Below, one piece after another: positions 43,419-52,687 of a DNA stretch of 64,000 nt. The stretch lies in NCBI GenBank assembly GCA_016719945.1, contig JADJYE010000038.1:173459-237458 (forward strand), in the 5' to 3' direction. Under the pieces are notes generated by a model. It saw only the letters and a list, made by a program, of their open reading frames with translations, was not told the origin of the DNA and made no database searches. This DNA comes from Polyangiaceae bacterium (GTDB lineage Bacteria; Myxococcota_A; Polyangia; Polyangiales; Polyangiaceae). Within the stretch, counting starts at the first letter, position 1. Every line of letters begins with the position of its first letter. The position numbers were made by a program, and so were the translations under genes.

Positions 43419-44393
43419 TCACAGGTCGATCGACAGCCCCAGCCCCGCGCCTTCGGGGCCGAGCCACGGCAACGGTCGGACGCGCGCGACCTTCGAAGGC
43501 TCGGTCGACGTGCCGATCATCGTGACGCTCGTGACGAGCAGCCCCGCCGTGATGATCGCCGCGCCCACCGACAGGCCCAAGAAGACGTTCTGCTCCACCT
43601 TCGCGCTCTCCAGATCGGGCAGCTCCTCCGAGTCGCAGGCGACCTCGAACGAGGTCACCTCGCGGCATGGAGCGGGCAGCTCGTCGATCACTTGCTGGGC
43701 GAGCACGAAGCTGTGCGCGCCGAGGCCGATCGCGGCGCCGAGGGTCGCGCCCGCGGACCCGAGCAAGATCCACGGCACCGGATCGACGTCGCTGTTCGGG
43801 GGCGGCGGGGGGGGTGGCGCGACGAGCGGCGTGAGCTCGATGCGCAGCACCGAGACCTTCCGCTCCTCGGCCAGGACCTGCGCCTCGAACGGGCGGTAGC
43901 CGCTCGCCGTGACCTTGACCGCGTGCGTCCCCGGGTCGACCAGCCGGTTCGTGCCGACGTCTCGGACGATCGAGCCGTCGACGGTCACCATCGCGTCGGA
44001 CGGCAGCGGCGCCGGCGTCTCGAAGCTGATCTTCGGGACCCTGGGAAGCACGCTCGCGAGCTGCGACTGCGCGAGCGCGAGCAGCTCCGGGTCCTTCTGG
44101 GCGAGCGTGGTCGCCCGCTGGTAGTCGCCGACCGCCTCGACGAGGCGCCCCAGCTTCTCTTTGCAGCGCCCCGCACGCATGCGCAGCTGTGCGGTCTCGA
44201 CGATCGAGAGCGCCTCCTCGAACAGGGTGACGGCCGCCGCGCAGTCCCCCTTCTTCTCTGCGCGCTCGCCCTCCTCGAAGGCCCGCTGCGCGCGCTGCAG
44301 ATCGGTCGGCGCCTGGGCGTGGGCGGGTCCCGCCAGCGCCACGAGCGCCGACGCTCCCATCGACACGAGCAACCGAGCCCACCGCCGAGCCAT
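43419..44393 (-). CDS. PEGA/TPR-like envelope protein
   Basis: 324 residues from the ATG at 44393 (a second ATG lies 15 bp upstream). Signal peptide MARRWARLLVSMGASALVALAGPAHAQ. TPR-like helices follow (AQRAFEEGERAEKKGDCAAAVTLFEEALS, AVGDYQRATTLAQKDPELL), then a PEGA-like beta domain (MVTVDGSIVRDVGTNRLVDPGTHAVKVTASGYRPFEA) and two hydrophobic segments (WILLGSAGATLGAAIGLGAH and VFLGLSVGAAIITAGLLVTSVTMI). The layout parallels the gene at 36775-38019. It is divergent from the kinase at 44478, with 84 bp between starts, so it may be functionally paired with it. Confidence 0.75.
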   Translation of the reverse strand: MARRWARLLVSMGASALVALAGPAHAQAPTDLQRAQRAFEEGERAEKKGDCAAAVTLFEEALSIVETAQLRMRAGRCKEKLGRLVEAVGDYQRATTLAQKDPELLALAQSQLASVLPRVPKISFETPAPLPSDAMVTVDGSIVRDVGTNRLVDPGTHAVKVTASGYRPFEAQVLAEERKVSVLRIELTPLVAPPPPPPPNSDVDPVPWILLGSAGATLGAAIGLGAHSFVLAQQVIDELPAPCREVTSFEVACDSEELPDLESAKVEQNVFLGLSVGAAIITAGLLVTSVTMIGTSTEPSKVARVRPLPWLGPEGAGLGLSIDL

Positions 44394-44477
44394 CGCGGCG
44401 GCGAGCATGGAAGGGTCGGGCAGGGCGAGTCAAGCACCCTTGACCCTCCGCGGCCGCGAGCCGAACATCGATCCCGC

Positions 44478-46142
44478 GTGAAATCCGGGCACTTGGTCGG
44501 CTCCAAGTACCGGCTCAACAACCGCCTCGGCAAGGGTGGGATGGGCGCGGTGTGGTCCGCGGTCCATCTGCACACCGGCCGCGAGCTCGCCATCAAGTTC
44601 CTGCACCCGCTGGTCGCGTCCGAGAACGACGACGTCCGTCAGCGCTTCATGCAGGAGGCGAGGACCTCCTCCCGGGTCAACCACCCAGGCATCGTCGACA
44701 TCTTCGACGCCGGGGAGACCGACGACGGCACGCTCTACCTCGTCATGGACCTGCTCGAGGGCCTCGCGCTCTCCGACGCGCTGCGCGCCGAGCCGCCGCT
44801 CAACGCGCGCGAGCTGCTGATCGTCCTCGGCTGCGTGGCTCAAGCGCTCGCGGCCGCGCACGCCGCGGGCATCATCCACCGCGACGTGAAGCCGCCGAAC
44901 ATCTTCCTCGCTCGCGATCGCGGCACCCAGCTCATCCGCACGAAGGTGCTCGACTTCGGCGTGAGCAAGGTGCTCTCGGGAGAAGACGGCATCGCGACTC
45001 ACACCGGCTCGCTCCTGGGGTCGCCTCGCTACATGGCCCCCGAGCAGGCGGTCAGCGCGGCCCGCGCCGATCAACGCAGCGATCTGTGGTCGATCGGCGT
45101 CATGCTGTTCGAGGCCCTCACGGGCGAGTTCCCGCACGACGGCGACAGCTCGAACTCGCTCGTCATCGCGATCGCGACCAAGCCGCCGAAATCGATCCAT
45201 CGGGTCGCGCCCCACCTGCCGCTGCCGGTCCGCATGTTGATCGGCGATCTCCTCCAGCCCCACGCCGATCGCATCGAGACCGCGAACGAGCTCGTCGAGC
45301 GCATCAGGACCGTGCTCGCCGATCGAGATCTGAGCTCGATCCCGTGCTCGGTGCCCTTCAAGTCGAAGAAGCTCATCGTGCGCCCCGAGCGGTTCGTCAT
45401 CGATCCGAGCGCGCTCTTGCCGCCGAGCGAGGCGGAGCTCGAGCCGCATCCGACCGAGGAGATGTCGCTCGACCCGATCGCGCTCGGCGTGCCGCCGCCG
45501 CCACCCTCCGTGCCGGTGCCCGACGAGAAGACCCTCGTGAAGGCGCCGTCCTTGGGGCCCCCTGCGCCGCCTGCCGCCCTCGTCCCCGCGCCGAGCCAGC
45601 TGTCTCAGGTCAAGAAGACCCTCCCGCTCGACGCAGCCGCGCTGGTCCCGAGGCCCGCCCCGCAAACAACGGGGATGGCGACCGACCCGCTCGAGAGCGT
45701 CTCGAGCATCAACGTGGCGCGCGGAGTGACGACCGGCGGCGTGCCGACGCCCAGCCTGTCGCCCTCCGATCCTCCGCCCGCCTTCCTGCGCCCGAAGCGC
45801 GGCGTCGCCATCGTGATCGGGGGGCTCGCGGTGCTGGGCGCGGCCGCGCTCGCCGTCATCGTCGTGGTGAAGTCCGGCTCGACCCCGAGCGACGACGGCG
45901 CTGCCCAGCGGCCCGCGCGGTCGAGCCTCCCGGCGCCCTCGGCGCAGGTCTCGCTGGTGGCGAGCGCCGGGCCGCTGGTCGCTCCCGAGCCGTCCGCCTC
46001 GACAGCCCTACGGGCGTCTGCGAGCGCCCGACCGTCTGCGAGCGCGGCGCCGAAGGCGCCCACCAGGCCGACCCAGAAGCCCACGCAGCCCGTCGATCCG
46101 CTCAGCGCGAAGGGCAGCGGGATCTTCGGTGGCAAGCGCTGA
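44478..46142 (+). CDS. Transmembrane Ser/Thr protein kinase
   Basis: 554 residues, GTG start. Kinase domain complete at about 10-285: GKGGMGAVW, LAIKFL (K40), IHRDVKPPN (D136), DFG (D159) and PEQAVS. A Pro-rich linker precedes the single membrane helix (GVAIVIGGLAVLGAAALAVIVVV, about 442-464). The short extracytoplasmic tail is Ser/Ala/Pro-rich, without PEGA. It is likely a membrane-anchored kinase whose signal is unknown. Divergent from a PEGA/TPR protein and convergent with the CAP-domain lipoprotein 12 bp away. Confidence 0.9.
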   Translation: MKSGHLVGSKYRLNNRLGKGGMGAVWSAVHLHTGRELAIKFLHPLVASENDDVRQRFMQEARTSSRVNHPGIVDIFDAGETDDGTLYLVMDLLEGLALSDALRAEPPLNARELLIVLGCVAQALAAAHAAGIIHRDVKPPNIFLARDRGTQLIRTKVLDFGVSKVLSGEDGIATHTGSLLGSPRYMAPEQAVSAARADQRSDLWSIGVMLFEALTGEFPHDGDSSNSLVIAIATKPPKSIHRVAPHLPLPVRMLIGDLLQPHADRIETANELVERIRTVLADRDLSSIPCSVPFKSKKLIVRPERFVIDPSALLPPSEAELEPHPTEEMSLDPIALGVPPPPPSVPVPDEKTLVKAPSLGPPAPPAALVPAPSQLSQVKKTLPLDAAALVPRPAPQTTGMATDPLESVSSINVARGVTTGGVPTPSLSPSDPPPAFLRPKRGVAIVIGGLAVLGAAALAVIVVVKSGSTPSDDGAAQRPARSSLPAPSAQVSLVASAGPLVAPEPSASTALRASASARPSASAAPKAPTRPTQKPTQPVDPLSAKGSGIFGGKR

Positions 46143-46154
46143 GCGGCGGGGCCG

Positions 46155-47054
46155 TCAGTTGCAGCTCGGCTCGTCGCCGCCGCCGAACACGTTGGTCCAG
46201 TAGACCCCGTACGTGCCGCCGCCGGTCGCGCGACCGATCCCGAGCTTGGTGAAATTCCCGCCGAGCATGTTGGCGTTGTGACCGGGGCTGTTGCGCCACT
46301 GATCGAAGGTGGCCTGCGCCCCCGAGTTGCCCGCGGCTATGTTCTCCGCCATCGCGGTCGCCGGACCGCAGCCGAGCTCGTAGCAAGCGTCGCACGCGCG
46401 CTCCCACGGCGAGGAGCCGTTCAGCCCGGTATGCGAGAAGTAGTTCTGATCGCGCATGTCCTCGCTGTGACCTTGCGCGGCGCGGCTCAGCGAGGTGCAG
46501 CTCGACAGGGCACCGAGCCCGTTCTGCGCGCGGTAGTCGTTGATCAGCACGAGGAACGCCTGCTCCTCGGCGTCGAGGCCGGTCGTCGCGTCACCGGCGC
46601 CCGCGCAGGTGTCGCACGCGCCACAGTCGCTCGCGCAGCTCTCGCACGTCTCGTTCGCGTCGCACGTGCCATCGCTGCACATCGGCCCGCACATGCCGCA
46701 GTCGGCCGCGCACGTCTCGCCGGTCTCGCTGGGGTCGCACGTCCCGTCACCGCACCTCGGTCCGACGGGCCCGCCGCCCTCGCCGCTCGGCGAGCCACCC
46801 TCGCCGTTCGGTGCGCCGCCCTCGCCGCCCGGCGCGCCGCCGCCGCCGTTCAAGCCGCCGCCGTTCAAGCCACCGCCGTTCAAGCCACCGCCGTCTGCAT
46901 TTGCGCCAGCGCCGTCGTCGCCGCCCGCGGAGGCGCCGCCGGCGCCATCTTCGATCTCGAGCTCGCTCGCGCCGGTGATGAGGTTGCACCCCATCGCCCC
47001 GACGGCCACGACGAGCGCCAGCGACCCGGTGCGTGCGATAGCGGAGCGGAACAT
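46155..47054 (-). CDS. CAP (SCP/PR-1-like) domain lipoprotein with GDGxCD repeats
   Basis: 299 residues from the ATG at 47054. Signal peptide with lipobox GAMGC. A Gly-rich stretch follows, including four GGGLN-type units, then Cys-rich repeats (CGDGTCDPSETGETCAADCG, CSDGTCDANETCESCASDCG), which are typical of secreted myxobacterial proteins. The C-terminal CAP domain starts near residue 170 (FLVLINDYRAQNGLGALSSC) and has the family motifs GHSEDM, YFSHTGLNGSSPWERA, AENIAAGN and HNANMLGGNFTKLGIG. Function unknown for bacterial CAP proteins. Probably surface anchored. Confidence 0.85.
   Translation of the reverse strand: MFRSAIARTGSLALVVAVGAMGCNLITGASELEIEDGAGGASAGGDDGAGANADGGGLNGGGLNGGGLNGGGGAPGGEGGAPNGEGGSPSGEGGGPVGPRCGDGTCDPSETGETCAADCGMCGPMCSDGTCDANETCESCASDCGACDTCAGAGDATTGLDAEEQAFLVLINDYRAQNGLGALSSCTSLSRAAQGHSEDMRDQNYFSHTGLNGSSPWERACDACYELGCGPATAMAENIAAGNSGAQATFDQWRNSPGHNANMLGGNFTKLGIGRATGGGTYGVYWTNVFGGGDEPSCN
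46840..46890. repeat. 15-bp tandem repeat encoding GGGLN
   Basis: Three to four copies of a 15-bp unit inside the CAP lipoprotein gene. Its anchor gttcaag recurs at 46848, 46863 and 46878 exactly 15 bp apart. It encodes the flexible linker GGGLN repeats just after the lipobox region. Length variation between strains would be expected. Confidence 0.8.
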
Positions 47055-47180
47055 GCTCCGATCTAGGCGCGCGTCGCACGTCGAAGTCACGCCGATCCTT
47101 CGCAGAAGGCAGCGGTTTCGTGGCTAGCCGCAAGTTTTCGCTGCTGCTGGCGACGGCGCGTGCGCCCGATCTGGAAAAAT

Positions 47181-49865
47181 CTACTCGGCGCGCTTCAGCA
47201 GGACCAGCACCGCGGGCAGCGCGACGAGGCTCAGCACCAAGGTCGCTGACATGCCGAAGGTCATGATCAGGCCGAGCCCGAACATGGCGCGGTACTCCGC
47301 GAGCATCATGACCGAGAAGCCGAAGATCGTCGTGAGCACGGCGATGAACACGGCGCTGCCCGTGGAGCCGAGGATGTCTGCGAGCTTGGCCTTCCCGCCG
47401 TGCTCGGCGGCGCTCTGACGGTACTTGCTCATGATGTGGGCGCCCGACTCGACGCCCAGGCCGAGCAGCAACGGCAGCACGACCATGTTGGCGTGGTTGA
47501 ACTGCAGCCCGAACAGCGGCAGCGAGCCGAGCATCCAGAGCGAGGCGAGCACGAGGGGCAGCGCCGCCGCGAACACGTCGGCGGGCTTGCGAAAGCTCAC
47601 GCCGAGGATGAACAGCACGAGCAGCCCGGCCAGCACCGAGGCCCGCTCGAAGCCGCGCACGATGAGCTTCGGGTGCTCGCCGAGGGTGGTGGCGATCCCG
47701 CTGATCTCCGGGGAGACGCCGGCCACGTCGCTCGTGAACTTGTCGGCGACGGAGACCTCCCAGACATCACCTTTCGGGTGGATGAACAGCGCGACCTCGG
47801 TGTTGTCCTTCGAGACGAAGCGGTGCCTGAACAGCGGCGGGAGATCGTCGACCGAGTAGCCACCGCGCTCGACGATGTTCCGCGCCGTGCGCTGCGCCCG
47901 ATCGAGGATGGAGAAGGTCGAGCGCTGCAGCTCCGTGATCTTCGCCGCTTCGGTGCGGGTGACCTGGGATCGCAAGGACGACAGGCGCGACTTGGTCTCG
48001 TCGACGGACTTGGCGGGCACCTCGCGGCCGTTCGAGCGCAGCGCGAAGGCGACCTCGTCCAGCGTGTCGGTGAGGTTGGCGAGTGACTTTTCGAACGCTG
48101 GCTTGTCGACGTCGCTCTTGTCGGCGGCGGCGAAGCTCACCGGCTTGCCCTCGTGCTCGAGCGCCTTCACGACGGACTTGAGCGCCGCCATCTTCGGTTC
48201 GTCGAGCTTCGGGAAGAAGTCCGACGGGGTCTCGACCGACGCGACGCTGTCCAGGGCTCGGAGCTTCTCCGCGAAGTCGCGCGCCTCGTCGATGCTCGTC
48301 GCCCGTAGGTTCGCGACGAACGGGTTCGTCAGCTGGTCGTCCTGGAGCGACTGGAGGCCGCGCGCGCTCTCGGTGTCGGGCGGCAAGAACTCGAAGTAGC
48401 GCCCGTTGAACGAGACCTGGGGGATGAACGCGATGAAGAAGACGGTGATGGCCGCCGCCACCCCGAGGATGGCCTTGGGCCACCTCTTCACGAACACCGC
48501 GAGGCGACGGAAGCCTGGCAGCTCGGGGCTCGGGCGCGGCTTCTTGCCGAGCAGCAGGAGCACGGCCGCGGGGACCAGCAGGTACGTGCCCGCGAGCATG
48601 ACGACGAGCCCGACGCTCACGATGAAGCCGAGCTCGGCGAACGCGGTGAACTCCGTCACCAGCGTCGTTAGGAAGGCCACCGAGACGCTCAGCGTGCCGA
48701 TGAGCAGGCCGGGGCCGGCGTGCAGCATCGACTCCTGCATCGCGGCCTTCGGGTGGTGGCCCTTGCGGAGCAGCTCCGAGAACCCGCGCTGGATGTGGAC
48801 GCCGAAGTCGCCCAGTCCGAGCAGCACGGAGGTGAAGCTGGCGGTGATGAGGTTCAGCTTCCCAAGCACGAGCTGGACGATGCCGAACGTGACGACGGTC
48901 CCGAACGCGAGCGGCAGGAAGCTCACCATCGCCTGGCGGAACGAGCGAAACCCCCAGTACAGGGTGAAGATCATCGCGATGGTCGCCGCGATGCTGGTCA
49001 CTGCCAGGTCGCGCTCGATCATCGCGAGCTCGTCCGTGACGAGCGCCGGCAGCCCCGTGACGTCGGCGCGGACCCCCTGGACCCCGGACGCGGTGACCGC
49101 CCGATCGCGCGCGGCGCGGATCTCCTTCACGACGGGGCGGACCTCGTAGCCCTCGTCCCCCTGGAGCATCGGGAAGAGGCCCACGATGTTGTGGCCGCCG
49201 CCGCCCTGCACATAGCCCTGCTCGTCGAGCCCACGGCTCAGCTCGCCGCGCTTGTCGAGGTCCGCGAGCTGCGTCAGGCCGCCGCGCCCGGCGAGCTCGT
49301 CCTGGAGGGAGGCGAAGAGCTTGCTGAGGCGCTCGAACCCGGCCTTCGTCTCGTCGTCGGTCGCGGTGCCTTGCTCGAGCCCCGCCTGGAGTTGGCTGTC
49401 GAGCAGCTCGACCCAGCCCTTCAGCCCGTCCTCGAGCTTGCGCGGGCCGTCGCCCCGCTGCCCCTCGGGCGGGATGCCCTTCGCGATCGCCTCGGGGTCG
49501 GCGACGAGCAACACCTCGGCGATGTCCTCGGGCTCGATGCGCCCGAGCACGCGCCGGCTCATGTTGGGCATCGCCTCGACCTCGCGCTCGATCGCGTCGA
49601 CGACCTTGCGCCGGTCTTCTTGCGACCCGCCGGTGACGATGATGGCGGGCGCGTTGGGGTAGCCGAACTTCTCGTCGAACTCCAGGGTGCGGCGCTGAGA
49701 GGGGTGCTCGGCGGAGACGAGATCGCGCCGTGAGGTCGAGATCTTCAGCCTCGGGAGCAGCACCCCCGCGACGGCCATGAGCAAGAACCCGATCGCCAGC
49801 GCCGCGAAGGGCCGGCGGGCGCCGACGAGCGCGACCGTCTTGATGAGGTCGGCCAGCCGCCGCAT
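47181..49865 (-). CDS. RND/MMPL-family transporter (HpnN-like)
   Basis: 894 residues from the ATG at 49865, preceded by a strong GGAGG ribosome site 4-8 nt before it (an ATG 33 bp upstream lacks one). Two halves each have a membrane-anchor helix, a large periplasmic loop and a helix bundle: VGARRPFAALAIGFLLMAVAG at the start; the first bundle with SIAATIAMIFTLYWGF, VLLGLGDFGVHIQRGF and LLIGTLSVSVAFLTTLVTEFTAFAELG; and the second with PADVFAAALPLVLASLWMLG, GLGVESGAHIMSKYR and VLTTIFGFSVMMLAEYRAMFGLG. This resembles HpnN-type lipid exporters, but the substrate is unproven. Last gene of a three-gene unit. Confidence 0.82.
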   Translation of the reverse strand: MRRLADLIKTVALVGARRPFAALAIGFLLMAVAGVLLPRLKISTSRRDLVSAEHPSQRRTLEFDEKFGYPNAPAIIVTGGSQEDRRKVVDAIEREVEAMPNMSRRVLGRIEPEDIAEVLLVADPEAIAKGIPPEGQRGDGPRKLEDGLKGWVELLDSQLQAGLEQGTATDDETKAGFERLSKLFASLQDELAGRGGLTQLADLDKRGELSRGLDEQGYVQGGGGHNIVGLFPMLQGDEGYEVRPVVKEIRAARDRAVTASGVQGVRADVTGLPALVTDELAMIERDLAVTSIAATIAMIFTLYWGFRSFRQAMVSFLPLAFGTVVTFGIVQLVLGKLNLITASFTSVLLGLGDFGVHIQRGFSELLRKGHHPKAAMQESMLHAGPGLLIGTLSVSVAFLTTLVTEFTAFAELGFIVSVGLVVMLAGTYLLVPAAVLLLLGKKPRPSPELPGFRRLAVFVKRWPKAILGVAAAITVFFIAFIPQVSFNGRYFEFLPPDTESARGLQSLQDDQLTNPFVANLRATSIDEARDFAEKLRALDSVASVETPSDFFPKLDEPKMAALKSVVKALEHEGKPVSFAAADKSDVDKPAFEKSLANLTDTLDEVAFALRSNGREVPAKSVDETKSRLSSLRSQVTRTEAAKITELQRSTFSILDRAQRTARNIVERGGYSVDDLPPLFRHRFVSKDNTEVALFIHPKGDVWEVSVADKFTSDVAGVSPEISGIATTLGEHPKLIVRGFERASVLAGLLVLFILGVSFRKPADVFAAALPLVLASLWMLGSLPLFGLQFNHANMVVLPLLLGLGVESGAHIMSKYRQSAAEHGGKAKLADILGSTGSAVFIAVLTTIFGFSVMMLAEYRAMFGLGLIMTFGMSATLVLSLVALPAVLVLLKRAE

Positions 49866-49902
49866 GCCCCCTCCTCGCTCGGGTTCCGAAGCCGACATGG
49901 TG

Positions 49903-50643
49903 TTAGGGCGGCGGGGGCGCGGCCTTGCAGTCGAGACCCTCGATGTCCTTCGCCAGCTTGTCGAGGAGCAGCGCTTCGTCCTTACGGAGGCTCGCCCTCT
50001 TCGCGATCGCTACGCAGATCGGCTCACGCGCGGCGTCCTTGTCGCGCTGCGCGATGTACGCCTCGGCCATGCGCAGCTGGTTCTCCGCCACGTCCGGCGA
50101 CTCCTTCACGAGGTGCTCGAGGATCTCGAGGCCGTCCTCGGAGGTGATCCCTTCGAAGGTGCCGGTCGGCGCCATCACGTACAGCGTCCCCAGCATGCGA
50201 GCCGCGGCGCCTTGGCGGAAGGCTGGGTCGAGCTTGCGGCTCTTGCGGGCGTATTGCTCGACCTCGGCGGCGAGAGAGGTCGGGCTGTCGGGGCCGAAGA
50301 TCGCGAGCGCCCCCTTCTTCTCCGCGAGGCGACCGGCGATCGCCGCGCGGCCGAAGGCGTCCCCCGCCGTCTCCGAGGGCAGGGTCTGCACGAGATCGTA
50401 GGCTGCCTCGCGGTCGGCCTGCGTGTCCTTGCCTTCCTTGATCAGCTCCTCGAGGGCGTCGCTCAGGGTGAGCGCGCTCGTGGCCGCCTGGGTCAGCTCA
50501 GGGCGAACCATGCCCTGCGCCGGGCACCCCGAAAGGACCGGGGCCGAGAGGGCGAGCGCGAAGGCGAGGGGGAAGGTGAAGACGAGGCGCAGAGCGCCGA
50601 GAGCGTTACTTGTCCTTCTTATAGGCGGCAAGGATCTGACCAT
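49903..50643 (-). CDS. Lipoprotein of unknown function in RND operon
   Basis: 246 residues. N-terminal signal peptide with lipobox LSGC (APVLSGCPAQ). The mature part is helical, with TPR-like pieces (LEELIKEGKDTQADREAAYDLVQTL, LEHLVKESPDVAENQLRMAEAYIAQRDKDAAREP). The ATG at 50643 overlaps the preceding gene by 38 bp; no better start exists because the hydrophobic segment begins soon after. It lies 37 bp upstream of the RND transporter start. Probably a periplasmic accessory of that transporter. Confidence 0.6.
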   Translation of the reverse strand: MVRSLPPIRRTSNALGALRLVFTFPLAFALALSAPVLSGCPAQGMVRPELTQAATSALTLSDALEELIKEGKDTQADREAAYDLVQTLPSETAGDAFGRAAIAGRLAEKKGALAIFGPDSPTSLAAEVEQYARKSRKLDPAFRQGAAARMLGTLYVMAPTGTFEGITSEDGLEILEHLVKESPDVAENQLRMAEAYIAQRDKDAAREPICVAIAKRASLRKDEALLLDKLAKDIEGLDCKAAPPPP

Positions 50644-51433
50644 ACGCGTCGTCCGAGGCCGCCTTTAGGGACTGGATCCCGATCTCCCCGCACACCGTCT
50701 TCCCGTCCCCGTCGCACAGGGTCGCGAGGCTGTTCTTGAAGCCTTCTTTGGTCGCTTTGTCGGCCGAGGGGAGGGCGACGACCGCCATGCCCGGGAGCTT
50801 GGCGCTCTTCCATACGCTCTTGAGGTCCTTGCCTCCCTCCATGCTCTTCATCTCGGCGAGCTGGGCGTCGTCGATGAGCGCGCACTTCGCCTCGTCCTTG
50901 ATGACCATCTTCATGGCCTGGAGCGGGCGCTTCGTCGTCTCCAGGTGGAACTCCGCGAGCTTCCAGGCTCCGCCCGAGACCACACGGTCGATGAATTTCT
51001 TGTCGTCTGCGTGGTCGGTGGCGAGCTTGGACCCTCTGCAGCCCCCGAGGTCGGACGCCGACTTGCTGACAATGTGGTACTCCTGCCCACCCGCGCGAGA
51101 GACGATGACCTGGCCGATCGTCTCGAGCTTCCGGGCGTCCTTCATGGCGAGGTAGGCCGGGAGGCTGAGGATGGCGAACTGCGGCTTGTCGGCGTCCATC
51201 GACGCCTCGGCGGGCTTTCGCTCTGTGAAGAAGGAGGCCTTTCCCGAGCTCCAGCCGTTCTTCTTGGTGGCGATCGCCATGAACTTGTCGACGAAGGGCT
51301 GCGCCTGGGCGGTCGTGCCGACCCCCTTCTCCTTGAGCACCACCAGCTTGACCTCGGTGCCGGCGTGGCTCCCCGAGACGACCGTGAGGGCGGTGAGGCT
51401 GGCGAGCGCTACAGGGAACAAACGTCGACGCAT
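50606..51433 (-). CDS. Periplasmic substrate-binding protein (PhnD/phosphonate-type fold)
   Basis: 275 residues from the ATG at 51433, preceded by GGAGGT at a good spacing. Signal peptide MRRRLFPVALASLTALTVVSGSHA. The mature protein has two-lobe binding-protein features (KLVVLKEKGVGTTAQAQPFVDKFMAIA, QFAILSLPAYLAMKDARKLETIGQVIVSRAGG, KCALIDDAQLAEMKSMEGG, MAVVALPSADKATKEGF), like PhnD-type or other ABC-type solute-binding proteins. No ABC permease or ATPase is adjacent. Instead it is first in a unit with a lipoprotein and an RND transporter, so it may deliver ligand to that exporter. Confidence 0.65.
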   Translation of the reverse strand: MRRRLFPVALASLTALTVVSGSHAGTEVKLVVLKEKGVGTTAQAQPFVDKFMAIATKKNGWSSGKASFFTERKPAEASMDADKPQFAILSLPAYLAMKDARKLETIGQVIVSRAGGQEYHIVSKSASDLGGCRGSKLATDHADDKKFIDRVVSGGAWKLAEFHLETTKRPLQAMKMVIKDEAKCALIDDAQLAEMKSMEGGKDLKSVWKSAKLPGMAVVALPSADKATKEGFKNSLATLCDGDGKTVCGEIGIQSLKAASDDAYGQILAAYKKDK

Positions 51434-51524
51434 GTCGAAGACCTCCGGGGCCGTTGGACGTTGACGGCGGGCGGATGCTGCAACGGCGCCCACAAAAAAA
51501 CACCAACCATCCGTCCAGTGGCCT

Positions 51525-52687
51525 TCACTTCGGCCCGCACTGCAGGGCGGTCGCCCGCTCCGCGGCCTGACGCGCGGTCCGCGGCAGGGGCTTCGCGGCG
51601 CCCCAGATCGACTGCACCTTGGCGTACGCCGCGCAGGCGCCGGGCTTGTCGCCCGTGCGCTCGCGGGCCTCGCCGAGCCAGAGCTGCGCGCGCAGGTACG
51701 CGAAAGGGCTGCTGGGGGCGAGGCAGGTCGAGGTCGCCCTTGTGAGGTGCTTCACGCTCTCGTCGACCGCGCCGGTGAGCAGCTTCAACTGGCCTTTCAT
51801 GACGTCGACGAGCCAGCCATGAATGCGCAGGGTGGGCGTGGGTGGCGCTTCCGACAGCAGCCGCCGCGCCTCGTCCTGCGACGTGGCGCAGCTCGCTCGC
51901 AGCGCCCAGGCGTAGGGGCGGTCCGACGTCTTCTTGCGAGCGGCCTCGTACCACGCGTCGATCCTGCGGCTGCCCTCTTCAGCGCTGATCTCTCCCAGCT
52001 CCTGAAGGGCGAACAGGAGGGCTGGGGTGGCACGGTCGGGCCGAGGGTCGGGCGTCCACAGGGGGTGCCGATCGAAGAAGGCGCTGGCGAGCTTCTTCAG
52101 CTCGCCCCGCTGCTCGGTCTCGAGCAGGAGCTCGGCTTGGAGCCGCGCCGCGAGCTCGTGGGGGAAGGCAGCGGGCGAGCTCTCGACCTGCTCGGCCAGC
52201 GCCCGTGCCTTCGTCGCCGCGGCGTCGAAGCGGCCTCGCTGGACGTCCAGGTTGGCTTCGTTCCAGACCAGCTGCTGCGCGCCGGTGTCGCCGCCAAGGC
52301 TCCAGCTTTCGCGGCGCGAAGCGGCGATACAGCGCCCTCGGGCACCGCACCGCGGGACGACGGCACCGGGGGCGCGTCAGCGCACAGTCGCAGCACGAGC
52401 TCGCCGAGCGTGTCGGCTCGGAATGGCCGCTCGCCGAGCAAACACTCGTAGGCGATCACCGCCATCGCCCACAGGTCGGCGCGAGCGTCGATCGACTTGA
52501 GGCCGCGGGCTTGCTCCGGGCTCATGTAGTGCGGCGTGCCGAGCATCGACCCGGTCTCGGTCGACACGTCGCTCGTCAGCGAATCATCGAGCAGCTTCGC
52601 CACGCCGAAGTCCACGACCTTCACGGTCCACGCGTCGCCGCTGCCGTGGTCTTCTTCGGGCGCGACGGTCTCGATCGGCGGAGTCAC
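51525..52687 (-). pseudogene. Decayed Ser/Thr kinase remnant fused to TPR-like tail
   Basis: From a GTG at 52687, which overlaps the stop of the upstream gene, the frame begins almost directly at the DFG region (TVKVVDFGVAKLLDD, GTPHYMSPEQARGLKS, DLWAMAVIAYECLLGERPFRA). The N-lobe, VAIK Lys and HRD motif are missing. Around 52335, after GAVPEG, the frame stops making sense. A -1-shifted frame then yields a helical TPR-like sequence (QQLVWNEANLDVQRGRFDAAATKARALAEQ ... AYAKVQSIWGAAKPLPRTARQAAE) to a stop at 51525. The end of the kinase C-lobe is also missing. The piece looks like a deleted and frameshifted kinase gene. It is not expected to be active. Confidence 0.7.

Noticed and set aside
43356..44477. 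Long upstream extension of the kinase at 44478
   Set aside because: It lies opposite the PEGA/TPR gene and is low-complexity Arg-rich; the kinase fold starts at the GTG at 44478.
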